DNA of 64,000 nucleotides from Macquaria australasica. Lineage: Eukaryota; Chordata; Actinopteri; Centrarchiformes; Percichthyidae. Location: the NCBI GenBank assembly GCA_005408345.1, contig SEMN01000010.1:2649501-2713500 (forward strand). The letters run 5' to 3'. A program made the position numbers and the translations under genes. Below the pieces are notes generated by a model. That model worked only from the letters and a program-made list of their open reading frames with translations. It was not told the DNA's origin and did no database searches. Below are positions 22,212 through 34,300 of the stretch, piece after piece (position 1 is the first letter of the stretch; every line of letters starts with the position of its first letter).

Positions 22212-25200
22212 GTGAGCATGACAACAAGCACGCTGTTGGATGTTACAAAATGCAGCACAGTACTGTTGTTTATATGCAGATTTGTTAATACAGTTGTTTT
22301 AACCAGCCACGTTTCTCGCTCACAGTCACGTCAGCCAGCTGAGCAGGTACTTTAACAGCCACCACAACACGCCCGAAGAGGACGATGAGACCATGAGCAC
22401 GGAGGAGCGAGAAGCAAGCGTTGTCCGCAAGCTAGACTCCACCTCTAACCCCGATGACCCCCGCCCCCTTCCAGAGCACGCCACCTTCGCCGATGACTCC
22501 CTGTTCAGCAGCCAGAGGCTGGCCAGGGAGCAGGAACACAAACACAACCACACTCTCCCTCAACCTGGCCCGAGCTACTTCTCATACCAGCCTCCCCGCA
22601 GCTTGCCTGCTGGGTACAGCCAGCCCACACCGTTCCCCAGCCAGGCCGACGGCGCCTGGCTCCACCCGAGCTTTGCCAGCAGTTGGTCGGGGTATCCCAA
22701 CAGCCTGCCGTCCTGTCTGAGCCAAAAAAATTACTCCAGCTGTTCTGGAGAGAGCTGCCTCTCGGGGTGCAAGTCCCTGTCCCTCCCTGGCAGACACAGC
22801 ACCAGTATGAGCAGCTTAGAGCAGCCGCTCTCTCTGTGCTCCAACCCGCCTTCAGCCAACTTGTGTCGCCACACGTTGCCTCCGTACTCGTGCTCGCCTC
22901 AGGGAGCTGCCTGCTGTGCACAGTGCCCTGCAGATGCCTTCAACAGGGGGCCTGAGGCCAACAAACACCCCTGGCCTCAGTACCACCCAGCTTACGGCCA
23001 GTACTGTAAGTCTGCTACTCTGTTGATCCACCCTGACACAGGCACAATGACAGGAGCAGTAAATTAGTGTTCAATTCATCCTGCCACAGTATCAGAAGCA
23101 GTAAGCCTATAAGGGATGTTTTCTTGACTCTGTTTTTACTGCTTTAGATCCTGGTGTCTGCAGACTTCCTGGAGCTGGATACACACACATGTGAGTTTTT
23201 ATTATAATTCTGCATCACAGAAGACATATTTGAGTCCCTTAACTCATGTTGCAAGTGTTTAACTGTGATTAAAAATGATCTTTAACGCCATGCAGTGGCC
23301 CCAACTCTCCAGCTAAAGAGAAGCACCCTCCGTACAGCACACCGCTCTCTCTGGAGCAGAGTAAGTGATGACCAGTAGGTCTGCAGAGAATCAGTTTACT
23401 GACAGAGCTGCCGTACACAACTTTCACTATTTATTTAATTTATTTGTTGTTCTTGAATACAGGGAGGGTGTTTGTCACTTACGAAGCGGACAACGACAAG
23501 CATGTCAATGAGATCATCAACTTTGTTGCTTTGCTGCGACACAACGGCTTTGATACGCATGTATGTACAGGTTTTGGGGGTTTTTTGGGGGTATGTTTTG
23601 GCACAGGAGCTGTTTAATAGAGCCTGTAACGTTACTGCACTACAAAGGCAAAGGGCAACTACTCCAGGAAAGCTGAAGTTGGGAAAAAAGGGTTTGAAGT
23701 TTTCAAGCTGACTGGGTAAACTGTAACAGATGGACAGGGTGTAATTCCTTTATTTTATGTCTTTTTGGAGTTGTTATTTTACCACAAAATGTTCTTTCAG
23801 CTTTCCATCTACTATTAAAAATAATAATTACATTGAAGCTAATATAATAATTTAGTTTACACCTCAACACATTGAAATGAGTGATTTAAAAGTAGCTTGA
23901 CCAAATCAAATTGTGAATTCCATTAGAGTCAAAACTGCTACTCTGCTAAGCTAATGTTAGGCTAGCTACCTTTTTAACAGCACTAGTTTAGCTGTTTTTA
24001 CTCTTCATGACTAGATTTAGTTTCTGCCTTACTTATTTGGGATAACAAATTACCAAGATGTTAGCTCATCGAAATTGATATAGTTCTAACAGTTAGGGGG
24101 CTTTAGTCACGGCTAGCTGTGGCTACCTCTAGCTAGCTTTAACAGGATTTAGCTCAATTGCTTTAACTGTGTAGTTGGCCGTTTGGTTTTGAGCTGTGTT
24201 TTGTTGTAACTGCACATTTAACGAGCTTTTGTCTTTGAATTTATGCGTTTCTATGGCATAAACAAATGTTATATGGCAAAATAAATGTAAAGTCAGATTT
24301 TGGTCTTAAGTACATTTTGATTAAATATTTAGTTTTGGCTTTGTAGGGCAGAGTAGATCTCCCTGTTGGGTGTGATTTGTTAGGCGGTAATCGTTCTGAC
24401 TGATGTCTTTGTTTCAGATTGATATTTTTGAGCAGCAGTTCAGGAGTATAAGCAAGATAGACTTCATGGAGCGGTACCTCAGTGAGGTAAAAACAATCAG
24501 TTCTTTCTAAGTTAATAAAAATGGTTAAAAAGAACAAGACCCTTTAAAACACTTAATATAATCATTTGCACCATCTTGAGCTCTTTTTCTTTCTGCAGCA
24601 TCTTTTATCAAGCCGTTAAATAGCAGCATGAGGGTGAAAACGGCTCACTGACAGGTAGAGCTATTAACAAGCAGTCATAGTTATGTTGTGCCCTCACCCA
24701 GAAGGAGTACCTGATCATCATCATCATTAGCCCCAAGTACTACGAGACAGTGACGGCCTCCCCTGTTGGCCTGGAGAACGACGAGAGGACCTTCAACACC
24801 GTCTACATACATAAACAGGTTCACAGCTACTCCAAATGAGGACTATAAAGAAATATTCACTTTGAAATCTAATGAGCTTTTAAAAAAAAAATAATAATAA
24901 TAATTAAAATGTTTTTTTTCTGTTTTTGCCATTTAGCTCCAGAATGAGTTCATTCAGAATGGGAGCAAGAATTTCAGGTTCATTCCCATTGTTTTTCCCG
25001 GGGCTAAAAAGGTTTGTTTTATGACGGGACAGAGTGTGCATGCAAAGTCTAAACGTGTCTGGCTTCATTCGCTCCCTCTAAATGTGTGATTATGCAATTC
25101 CCTGTGCTAGTAAACACATATCACACATACATTATCTGTGTTATAATCTATCCCCCCAAAACCCTCAGTAGTCTGATTAGTCTTGCTCTGTGTGTGTTTA

Positions 25201-25356
25201 TGATCACAGTGTCACGTCCCTAACTGGCTTCAAAACACGCACGTTTACGGATGGCCACGCGATCGGGATGACATTCTGCGGCGGCTGATGAGGGTCGAGA
25301 AGTACAATCCACCTCCTATTGGGGAACTACCCACCATTGTTTCCATCCCCATATAG
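22147..25356 (+). CDS. traf3ip2l: TRAF3IP2/Act1-like SEFIR-domain adaptor
   Basis: Exons are 22147-22211, 22326-23005, 23148-23190, 23296-23360, 23463-23560, 24418-24486, 24702-24818, 24937-25011 and 25210-25356, giving 452 residues. The C-terminal SEFIR domain (about 286-430) reads RVFVTYEADNDKHVNEI, then GFDTHIDIFEQQFRSI, FMERYLSE, YLIIIISPKYYE, NFRFIPIVFPGAKK and VPNWLQNTHVYGWP, close to human TRAF3IP2. In the family this domain pairs with the SEFIR domain of IL-17 receptors, and the protein recruits TRAFs and acts as a U-box-like ubiquitin ligase for NF-kB signalling. The serine/proline-rich N-terminal half contains PEEDDE (22372-22389), matching the TRAF6-binding pattern P-x-E-x-x-acidic at a position similar to human PEEESE. 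That supports a start upstream of it. The ATG at 22147 has a weak context and overlaps another ATG at 22143. I take this as the fish 'like' paralogue, but the exact paralogue is not proven. Confidence 0.88.
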
Positions 25357-27902
25357 AGACCTCTGACCCGAAGACGCAGACTGCACTGAAATCTATGAAA
25401 AAAACGTGCTCTCTGGAGGACTACTGCTCTTTGTTGAGGTGAACGGGCAGGGTGTTTGATTTGACTTGAGTGATGTTAAGGGTACTGTGTGAACTTTTCT
25501 CCTGGGATATGTTGCATAAGTATAATTAGCTCTTTTTTAAATTCCACGAGACACAGAAAAGTGCCCGTCTTGATGTGAAACAGAGGCCTGAAGACGAGCT
25601 TTTCGGTCTCTGCAGCTTGTGAATGTGCACCACGCTGCATGTTTTTACCTCGACCTCTCTGTGTTCCACCTGCCACAACACCACAAGGGATGTTTACCCG
25701 CGCTACTGCAAGTTAATTACTTTTACAGCCTGATACAGTGTTTAGTTCTTTTAAAAGCACAATTTCAAATTCATGGTTCTTAAAATTTGAACACATATCC
25801 CCGTAAATGATTTATCATATTTTATTGGGTCTCACGTGTTGTATAATTAAAAACATGACAGATATGATGAATAGTCTGATGACTGTATATTTGCAGAATG
25901 GACCAGTAGATTTCATTTATGGGAAGTAAACACTGACAGATATTCCCCCGGTACACACTGCCACAGCCATATTGTCTCTTATTACAGTGTCTATCTAATG
26001 CAAACAGCTGCCCAGCAGGATGGAGTTACTGTTGTATTGTGAAGAGTAAAAATACCAGACAATGCCTAAAAAGGAACATAATGTACTTGTAATTTTTATG
26101 GCACTCGGTGCATTGTAGATATTGTTAGAGAGGAGACAGATTTTTGTTTCAGCATTATTTGAAATGTATTTTTCTCATAAGAGAAAGTGTTTTCACTGTG
26201 TCGCAATGCTTAAAGAGCTGTTGTTTTTGCACATTTTAGCCCTTTTGCTGCAAATCAGTTTAAATCAACAGTTGTAGTTGTGTTAACTGACAGATTAGCT
26301 AATTAAAGTTTATGGTCTCTGCAAGTTGATTTTTATAGCTTGCTGAAACAAATGAAACCACAGAAACCTAGAACATGCAATTATGTGAATCGTACATTAT
26401 TTGTAAAAAAAAAAAAAAAAAGAGAAGAAAAGGGCTAGAACATGCAAAAACTGGTATTTTGGTCAATTAATTAATTACCTTGCCAAACACCACAGATGGA
26501 AGTTGATACATTTTTAATTTTGTTTCTGCACTGGAGCCATTTTTGATGGATTAATTGTAAAATTAAAAATGTCATAATTAAAACTGTAGAACTGCATGGT
26601 GTGTTTGGAAGGTGATGTTGTGTTTGCCTGAAGATACAATAGTCTACGTCAGTGTTTTTGAAGCTGGCCACAAACATGACAGTTAAGCACAGACAAGCAG
26701 AGACCTGGGACTGGTTTTGCCCGCAGGGTTATCTCAAACAGCGAGATGCATTTTTCTGTTTGAGAACATGAAGGTGCTTTGTTCTTAATTACAGAGTTTG
26801 TTCTCCTTCTGAGATGCAGCCAAGCTGCTCGTCTTATTTCACTCAGGAGGAATTCAGCGTAAGAGCAGAGAAGTAGCTCTACAGGAGAGAAACATTCTGC
26901 CTCTCCACGGCTTGTGTGGAAAGGCTCAAACAGGATGTCATATCGAGATAAGTAGCTGACACAGCTACCTGCCTTGTGTGTGTGTGTGTGGTAGGGCTTC
27001 TCAAGAATCGGCAAGTTTAGACTCAAATGGGTCATCACAACTCGTTTGTGGTTAGAGAAAAATCACGTGCAACATTGTGACACATTAAGAAAAATGTTTG
27101 TGTGTGCAGAATATGCTGTGTTCTTCATCCCAGCAGAGGTGAAATCAATCCTGTTTCTTACCTGCATCTGAAACTAAACTGATTAAAAAGCTGAGCGTCA
27201 GGACGTGGTTTAATGGTTTTATCTTCACAAGAGGTAACACTGCAGATGTTCATACAGACATCATAAAAAAATCTGAATACAGTGTTTCATATAGTCATCC
27301 ATATATTGAAAAGTACATGAAATAATATTAATTTTAACAAACAAAAGGAAAATGACATCTGTAATAAAGTGGATTACAAAGTGACATTTTATGTAAATAA
27401 CTCTTAAGAATTAGGTAACAGAAAACAAAATCAGACAATAGTTCCATTTAACTGTATGTAAAAACATTGAAGTGCTATTTTTCAAAGCTACAAAATACAC
27501 TTAAAAGCAGGAAGCGTTTTTTTTTATTTCCTTCAAGGAAAAGTACTATAAAATAAGTTACAGTACAGTGAATTTGTCCAAACCGACTTTTGTTCCCGTC
27601 TTCCAGCCTTTTGTAAGCACAAACAGAAGTAACTCATACAGGAGTAAAGAGATGCTGTTTCCTTATGAGAGGCGTCTCCCCGAGAGGAAACCAACAGACG
27701 GGCTGTTGTCGATAACTGTGTCTCAAGTGTGTTTGTGTTTATAATAGCCGCACAAACACTTCTGAAAATGTGAAACCTAATCTTCAACATCATCTGCGTG
27801 TCGCCCTGCCCGTGTCCATGGTAGAAAGAAGTTTGTACTTCATGAGCTCAGAAAGATTTGACAAATACTTCATGTTTAGTCACGTAATACAGAGGCAAGC
27901 TC
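25357..27902. other. convergent 3' UTRs of the TRAF3IP2-like gene and wwc3
   Basis: The two genes converge here. ATTAAA at 26302-26307 is a plausible + strand polyadenylation signal for the adaptor. TTTATT at 27523-27528 (AATAAA on the minus strand) suits wwc3, 375 bases after its stop. A run of 18 A lies near 26405. No coding exon is recognisable between the two stops. Confidence 0.5.
27523..27528 (-). terminator. wwc3: probable polyadenylation signal of wwc3
   Basis: On the minus strand this reads AATAAA, 375 bases downstream of the wwc3 stop codon. Further TTTATT-like words exist in the region, so the used site is uncertain. Confidence 0.4.
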
Positions 27903-28308
27903 TCATACATCGTCAGCTGGCAAAGGAGGTATGTTGAACCTTGGTCTAGTGAAAAAAGCCATCTTCTCTCTGCAAAAAAAAAAAACCCAACAAACAAAAC
28001 TTACTTTCACACACATTTTGTAAAATAAAAGCCTGCTATCCAGCACTGCTCCACAAAATAAGGATTGCTACTTTACGTCTGAGATGCCAACATACAGTAG
28101 GTCTCCACCTGCTGCTGACCAACATGGTTTCATGATTACAATCCTCTGATGAAAACGTTTTTCTTAATGTATAACAGACACAATAAAATAATAAATACGT
28201 TTTCCAGGTTCTAATCCTTTGTCCCTATGTGATTTTTATGTATTGGTATATGCTAAATATAAAAAATAAATATACACACACATACACATATACATACATA
28301 TATATATA

Positions 28309-28350
<42 letters not shown>

Positions 28351-31300
28351 CATATATATACACACACACATATACATTTCTCCAACTAACAACCTAGTTA
28401 ACCCTGTCCATCATATACTGTGTTGGCCCCAATATAAGACTACATTTATTTTCTGGAAATTAGGTTTGAAAAAGTGGGGGCGTATTATATTCAAGGACAA
28501 GACAATGACGTATTTACGTACTGGTGAAACACCAGCTCCTCCAGAAAGTGTTGCATTATGGGTTGTTTGTAGCCTTAAACTGTACCCTGTGGAGTTCTTG
28601 ACCTCTAGGTACCATTGTTTTCCTGAGTGAGCCCCGTTTTGACAACACACAATCCTGCCAATGGTTTTACACTGTGGTCTACAGGTGGTGACATGATAAC
28701 TCGCCAACAAAGGCTGGAAAGAAGAAAACTGCTAGCAAGCAAACATGGATGTAACACTGTAGGTCTCAAAATAAAAAATCTTTTTTGAGGAAAGAAATGC
28801 ACTCAGATATACACACGGTGCGTTTTGGTGCGCAACACTGAACAGAAATTACTTTAACAAGAAAACTCCACAGGGCACCTACTGGTTTACTATTGTTTCT
28901 GCGTCTGCGGCCCAGTTTAACCTATGGGAGTTTCTGACGACTCGTGTTTTGCTGCTGCTGAGGAAATACATTCTCGACGAGTGTCTCCAGGTGTCTTTAC
29001 TACAGAAAAATATGCGCACTGCAGAGAATTAACTCAAAAAGACTAAAAAAAGTTATATCCGGGCCCAGGATTGTGAAACCACACTTAACTGTTGGCTCAT
29101 TTGGAAATGTGTCACACTCTAACTTTCACTGTGACGTTAATCAGTGTGGGTAACATTCCCAGTGGAGTGACAGTGTGAAAGCTGACCAGGAGTCTGCACA
29201 ATCCAAACCTGAATGTCTGCACAGGCAGGGGCTCCTTGTGGCTCTGCCCCCTCATCTGCAGAACCTCCTTGGAAGCCTTCCTCAGCCTCCTCTCCGCTGC
29301 CTCCTCCTGACGCTGCTCCTGCTTGCTTTGGCTGGCCTGGAGCACAAGGACGACGACGATGACAACAACAACAACAGGTCAGCCACTGCTAGGTGACACT
29401 TGTAAAAAACAAACAAAAAAAAAGCAGCTGTAGTGCTCTGCTTTCAGTCTCACCTGTCTCTGGGCCTCTCTGAGAAGGCAGCGGAAGCGCTCGTCCCTCA
29501 GGGCCCAGTGGGGGAGCTCCGTGTCCTCCCTGGCTTGTGGTTCCTCCAGTCGCAGCTTCAGCTCCCTCAGGGCGCTCAGCTCCTCCATCAGCTGCCTCTG
29601 ACGTGTCCTGCAGGCCTGGAGGTCCAGCTCCAGGTCCAGGGAGGTACGCGTCGGCTGCTCGGCCAGGGAGGAGCGGTACGACTGCTGCTCACACACACAC
29701 ACACACCTCAGAAACTAGATACTCAACACTCATATGTGCAAGCTTGAGAAAAAATAATGTACCTGCTTATATCGCAGCGTTCTTCTTTCCAGCGTGTTCC
29801 TGACAAAGGGAGATTTCTTTGGTAGAGTTGAGCTGTCACTGTCGCTGCGATATAACTGAAAGATAAAATCAGTCATTTTCCAAAATAACAAGTCAGTCAA
29901 CAACAGCCTACTGCTCACACAGTAAAAATGTTCCTTCTCATACATTTGCAGTGACTCACCCTGCAGACATACTGACTACGAGCGCCAGGAGAGAAGGTCT
30001 GAGAGCGGACGATGGTGCTGCCGCGCATGAATGGCGAGGCGTGACCCCAGCGACCCCCCCTCTCTTTGGGCCGGACTCGCACTGGCTCTGGAAAGAGGCC
30101 TTCTGTCATGGTGGCCTTCTCCACCTGCGACAACAAATCCCTTAAATGAACCTGTGCCACTATGGATTCTTAATGGTGCCAGTGGATTAAAATATGAGCA
30201 GCTACACAGCTGCTGCTGCAGACTTCACCTTTACTGTGGAGAGTTTGCTGGCTGTCTGGTCACAGCGCCCTCCGGTGGTGATGCAGATGCCCTCTGCGCA
30301 CAGGCCCTCTGAGTAGGGAGCTGTGAACGCTGTGCTGTTGCTGCAGCCGCTGTCCACCGACTCTGCCTGCCAACTCCTGCAAAATACACCCCCATCACTT
30401 TAACACACACACACATGCTGGAGGCAAAAACAAGTGAATTTTGTATGACATGATAGAACTTGGCTCAAGCAGAAAATGTTGCCACCTCTCCGATGCCGCC
30501 TCCCCCGGCTCATCCTTCTTCTCCAGCCTCTGCAGCTGCAGCTCTGCCTCCCGTTCCTCCAGATGGGTGGTGGTGGTGGTGCGTGACAGCACAGTGTCCT
30601 GTAATGCCACAGAGCAAACTATCAAACACCATCCTCACACTGTCAACATTCCTCCACCCTCTGGCAGTCAGTGTGAAGGCTTGTATGGCTTGTGAGACAC
30701 ATTCTTTTCAAATACTCCCTTTAACGAACTGCACATCTGCACACTATAGGCTACAAGTTGCCTAACAACCGTATGAAGAGGAATTTCTCCCAAAAGGCAT
30801 GGCAGGATTTACACTTTGATGCATTTAATGCAGCAAATGAGTTATTTGTTGCTGGTAACACCTCAGGATTGCTAATTAATTTGGCACTGTGCCAGCAGTT
30901 GGATGCTTTAAAACTCTTTTCTTTCTATTCAGGTCCTCTACAAGCAGGCACACAGCCGAACCCTTTGCATTGTTTTCATTCTCACCTGAGCAGTCACAAG
31001 ATGATTAACGAGGTAGAAAACCACTGGATACTTTCACCTCTTCAGACCTCTAAACATCCTTCAAAAGGAAACCACCTTCAGCAACAAGGAGGTGCCCTGA
31101 CTCTGCTATTTTGTCTTTAATTTCGCCATCTGCTGCTTGTGATCACATTGTGTACATTTCATCACATATCTAACCAGTTTTATAACATAATGTACTGCAT
31201 GAAGGACTGAAATTATATAATTAATAAAATATATATTATATTACATACAATAGTTGTAGAAAAGTTGTATTTTAATTCATATTTATAAATCATACTGTTT

Positions 31301-34300
31301 CCAGTAACCCTTTGGTCAACAAAGCAAAAGTCAGCTGGTTTAGTGATTGTTTGTGGCAAATAATTAATAACCTGCATCATCGTACTGATAAATTAGCATT
31401 AGTGCTCTTGCAATTTTTTAGCATAGAGACATCAAGCTAATGTGCTGCTGCAGCACACAGTAAGCTAGTTGAGTTGGTTGCCAGCTAGTTAATACGGTAA
31501 GTGACTTTGCACCAAAGATCAAATGTTTAAATCAGCTGTCTGTGGTGGATGTGGTGTTGCCAGCTTTGAGAAATGTATAGCTGTTTGATCCGATCAGGAC
31601 AGAGACTTTTGACTTGAGTTTACTATAGACGGCAATAATGACTGGAAGGTAAAAGACAAAACCGGAAAAGGAACAAATACAAAAATGGGCGGGCCGCATG
31701 AGGTCCATTACTGTTCACAACTCTAGTGCACACTAAGGCCTTAACCTGTGATAACCTGTGATGTGGGGTCACAAGAAGACATACCTTCATTTTAAGGGGT
31801 CACAAGCAAAAGAAGTTGAAAACCACTGTTATAATTATAATGTTTTACAAAATTATCCTGCCGAGTGTGTCATTTTAGATGAGAGCATATTCAATTCTGA
31901 TATGCCACTTTTACAAATATTTATTATTTGCAACATAGATCAGATTTTTCTGCTACCATCTCTTGTGGTGTACACCAAGGTTCCATTTTAGGTCCCATGT
32001 TATTTGCATCATATACTGGGGATCTGTTTTTAGAAAATCCCTTATTGCAACGCCGACAACACAAAGCTATATTTTCCTTAAAACCAAGCGTAACACAGCA
32101 GCATTTTCAAATTATTATTAATGTAACTATAAATTGTATTTTATTTTTGTTAGTTACATTTATCTACCCTTTTCTTTTCATTTTAATGATCTGATTGGAT
32201 TTGAAACTTCTCTGTAAAACACTTTGGTCAACACCTGACATGCTTCACTCCATCTCCCTGAAGCCGATACCTCAGATCACTTCCTGTGCTGTCATGCTGT
32301 TACCCGACACTGCTGTTATTTACTGGACAAATACATGTATGTGTGTTTACCATGGCTCTGGGCCTTTGCTCGTCTTCCTGGCTGTCGTGGTGTCTGCGGT
32401 GGCTGAGGCTCTTCTGTTCAGGCCTGGGCAACTCCGTCCCGCTCAACATCTGCACTCGCAGCCAGTGGTAAACCATCTCTGCACTTCCCTCACAATCTGC
32501 CAGGCTCACCTGGGCTGTACCCTGCAGGAACACACACAACATTTCATTATTTTAACTTAGATATCAGCCCATCAGTGTTGTCCAACATGTATGATGAAGC
32601 CCTTGTATAAACTACCTTGAAAGAACAAAATTAGTGCTGCTGTATCATCCATTCATTATCCATCATCACCCACCAGTAGTTCCTCCTGAGCCTGAGGTCC
32701 CAGCGAGCAGACGGACAGCTGCAGAGCACACACCGCCAGGGCGTTTGCAGGGACAGGAATGCGGAAGCCCTCGTTGAAACTCATCTGGGACTGCGGCTCC
32801 AACGCCGTACAACAGTAAAACGCACAGGCCCGGCCAGCATCCAGTGGAATCAAGTGCACCTTCACATACCTGGAGACACAAATGCAACAATGTTCACAAT
32901 ATGAGATTTCTACTTATTGATCACTGCAGTGATGTAAATGTGATGTGTTACTGGGTCCTCAGTCAGAGTGCAGATACAGAAGAGATTCAGTATCCTGCTC
33001 ACCATCAGTTGCTGATGCTGTTTACATGGTGAACATGTAGCCGCCCTACTTTAAAGATAAGCCACTGTTTCAAATTTCAGCACTTTGTGCTCCTGATTCC
33101 TTGTATTAGTACAGAGTTAGGAGAGACAGCGTTTTCTGATTTGTATTTCTTTTGGCTGAACGTTACGTCAGAGGTGAAGTCACATCACCGTGAGGTGTAG
33201 AAATTATTTTGTCTACCCTAAATGTACCCATTATGTAAAATTCCTTCGATATTCTTTTACTGTATAGTGTTTCTTTCATTATGTTATAACATTGTAAAAC
33301 AGAGATGTAGCGATGTCCCTACTCTTTGTGTCACCTTGCTTAAAAAACACTTTTTCGCTTTCTTGCAGAGAGTTAAGATCAGATGATTGATACCACTAGC
33401 ATGTCTGTACAGTAAATATGAAGCTACAGCCAGCAGCCAGTTAGCTTAGTTTAGCAAAAGACTGGAAACAGGGGGAAACAGCTAGCCTGGCTTTTAATTA
33501 GATGCCTGCATCTAGAGAACCAAAAAAGTCTACCTTACTAACAATGTAACCACGTTACAATAATGAAAAATGACCTCCATCAAATCCTTTGGATAACATT
33601 ATAATTAAATGTCAAAATCTTTACTCAAATGAACATGTGTAATTTCTTTACACGGCTTTATCACAAAGCTATGACCAAATAATAATTTTAAAGTTTCAAA
33701 GTTTCAACCTAATATAATGAAGTGTCATTAAAAGTTACTAGTCATTGCATTTAGAGCATACCAAACTCTGTGCCATCAGTGTCAATCGCAGTAATTGAAA
33801 AAGGAGAGTAAGGGCAGATTAATTGGAATGTGGCCTCAGTTTTTATTGGGGAAAACTGCCCAGATGGTACAAAGATTTGCCAAGATTATCACAAAATACT
33901 ATTTCTACTTGTCCCATCAAATAAAAAGCAGCCTAGGTTGTTTTTTATCAACAGTGTTTAGAGGTTTGTTCACCTTTGGACAGAGCCAGGCTAACGGTTT
34001 CCCCTTGTTTCCAGTCTTTGTGCTAAGCTAAGCTAACCATCTCCTCGCTTCATATTTATCGCACAGACATGAGAGTGGTATCAATCTTCTCGTCTAACTC
34101 TCAACAAGAAGGCAAATGAGCGTATTTCCCAAAATGTCAAACTATTCCTTTAATCATGAGAGCTGAATGTACTCACACTTTATAGCCATCCCTCACAATG
34201 GACCTGTTCAAATTCTTGAGCTGCAGCAGATGTAGCCGGAGAGACTGAGAACTGGACTCCCACCTGTGAAGAGGAAAAGTACAACATGTGGAATATGGAG

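Noticed and set aside
22505..22921. 138-codon - strand frame opposite the SEFIR adaptor's large exon.
   Set aside because: It is a shadow of the serine/proline-rich coding exon on the + strand; cysteine/tryptophan excess is typical of antisense to such codons.
26649..27038. 129-codon - strand frame in the convergent 3' UTR region.
   Set aside because: No similarity to any family I know; it begins in a TG repeat and lies beyond the wwc3 stop and likely polyadenylation signal.
28229..28630. 133-codon + strand open frame.
   Set aside because: Most of it is Tyr/Ile/Thr translated from the TA/CA microsatellite.
30599..32350. A possibly missing wwc3 exon for the LLARTT-type block after the C2 domain.
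   Set aside because: I first thought an exon was absent, but the exon at 30486-30598 aligns to that block (D.V..L.RTT..L...E.EL) and joins the previous exon in phase. No further exon could be read in between.
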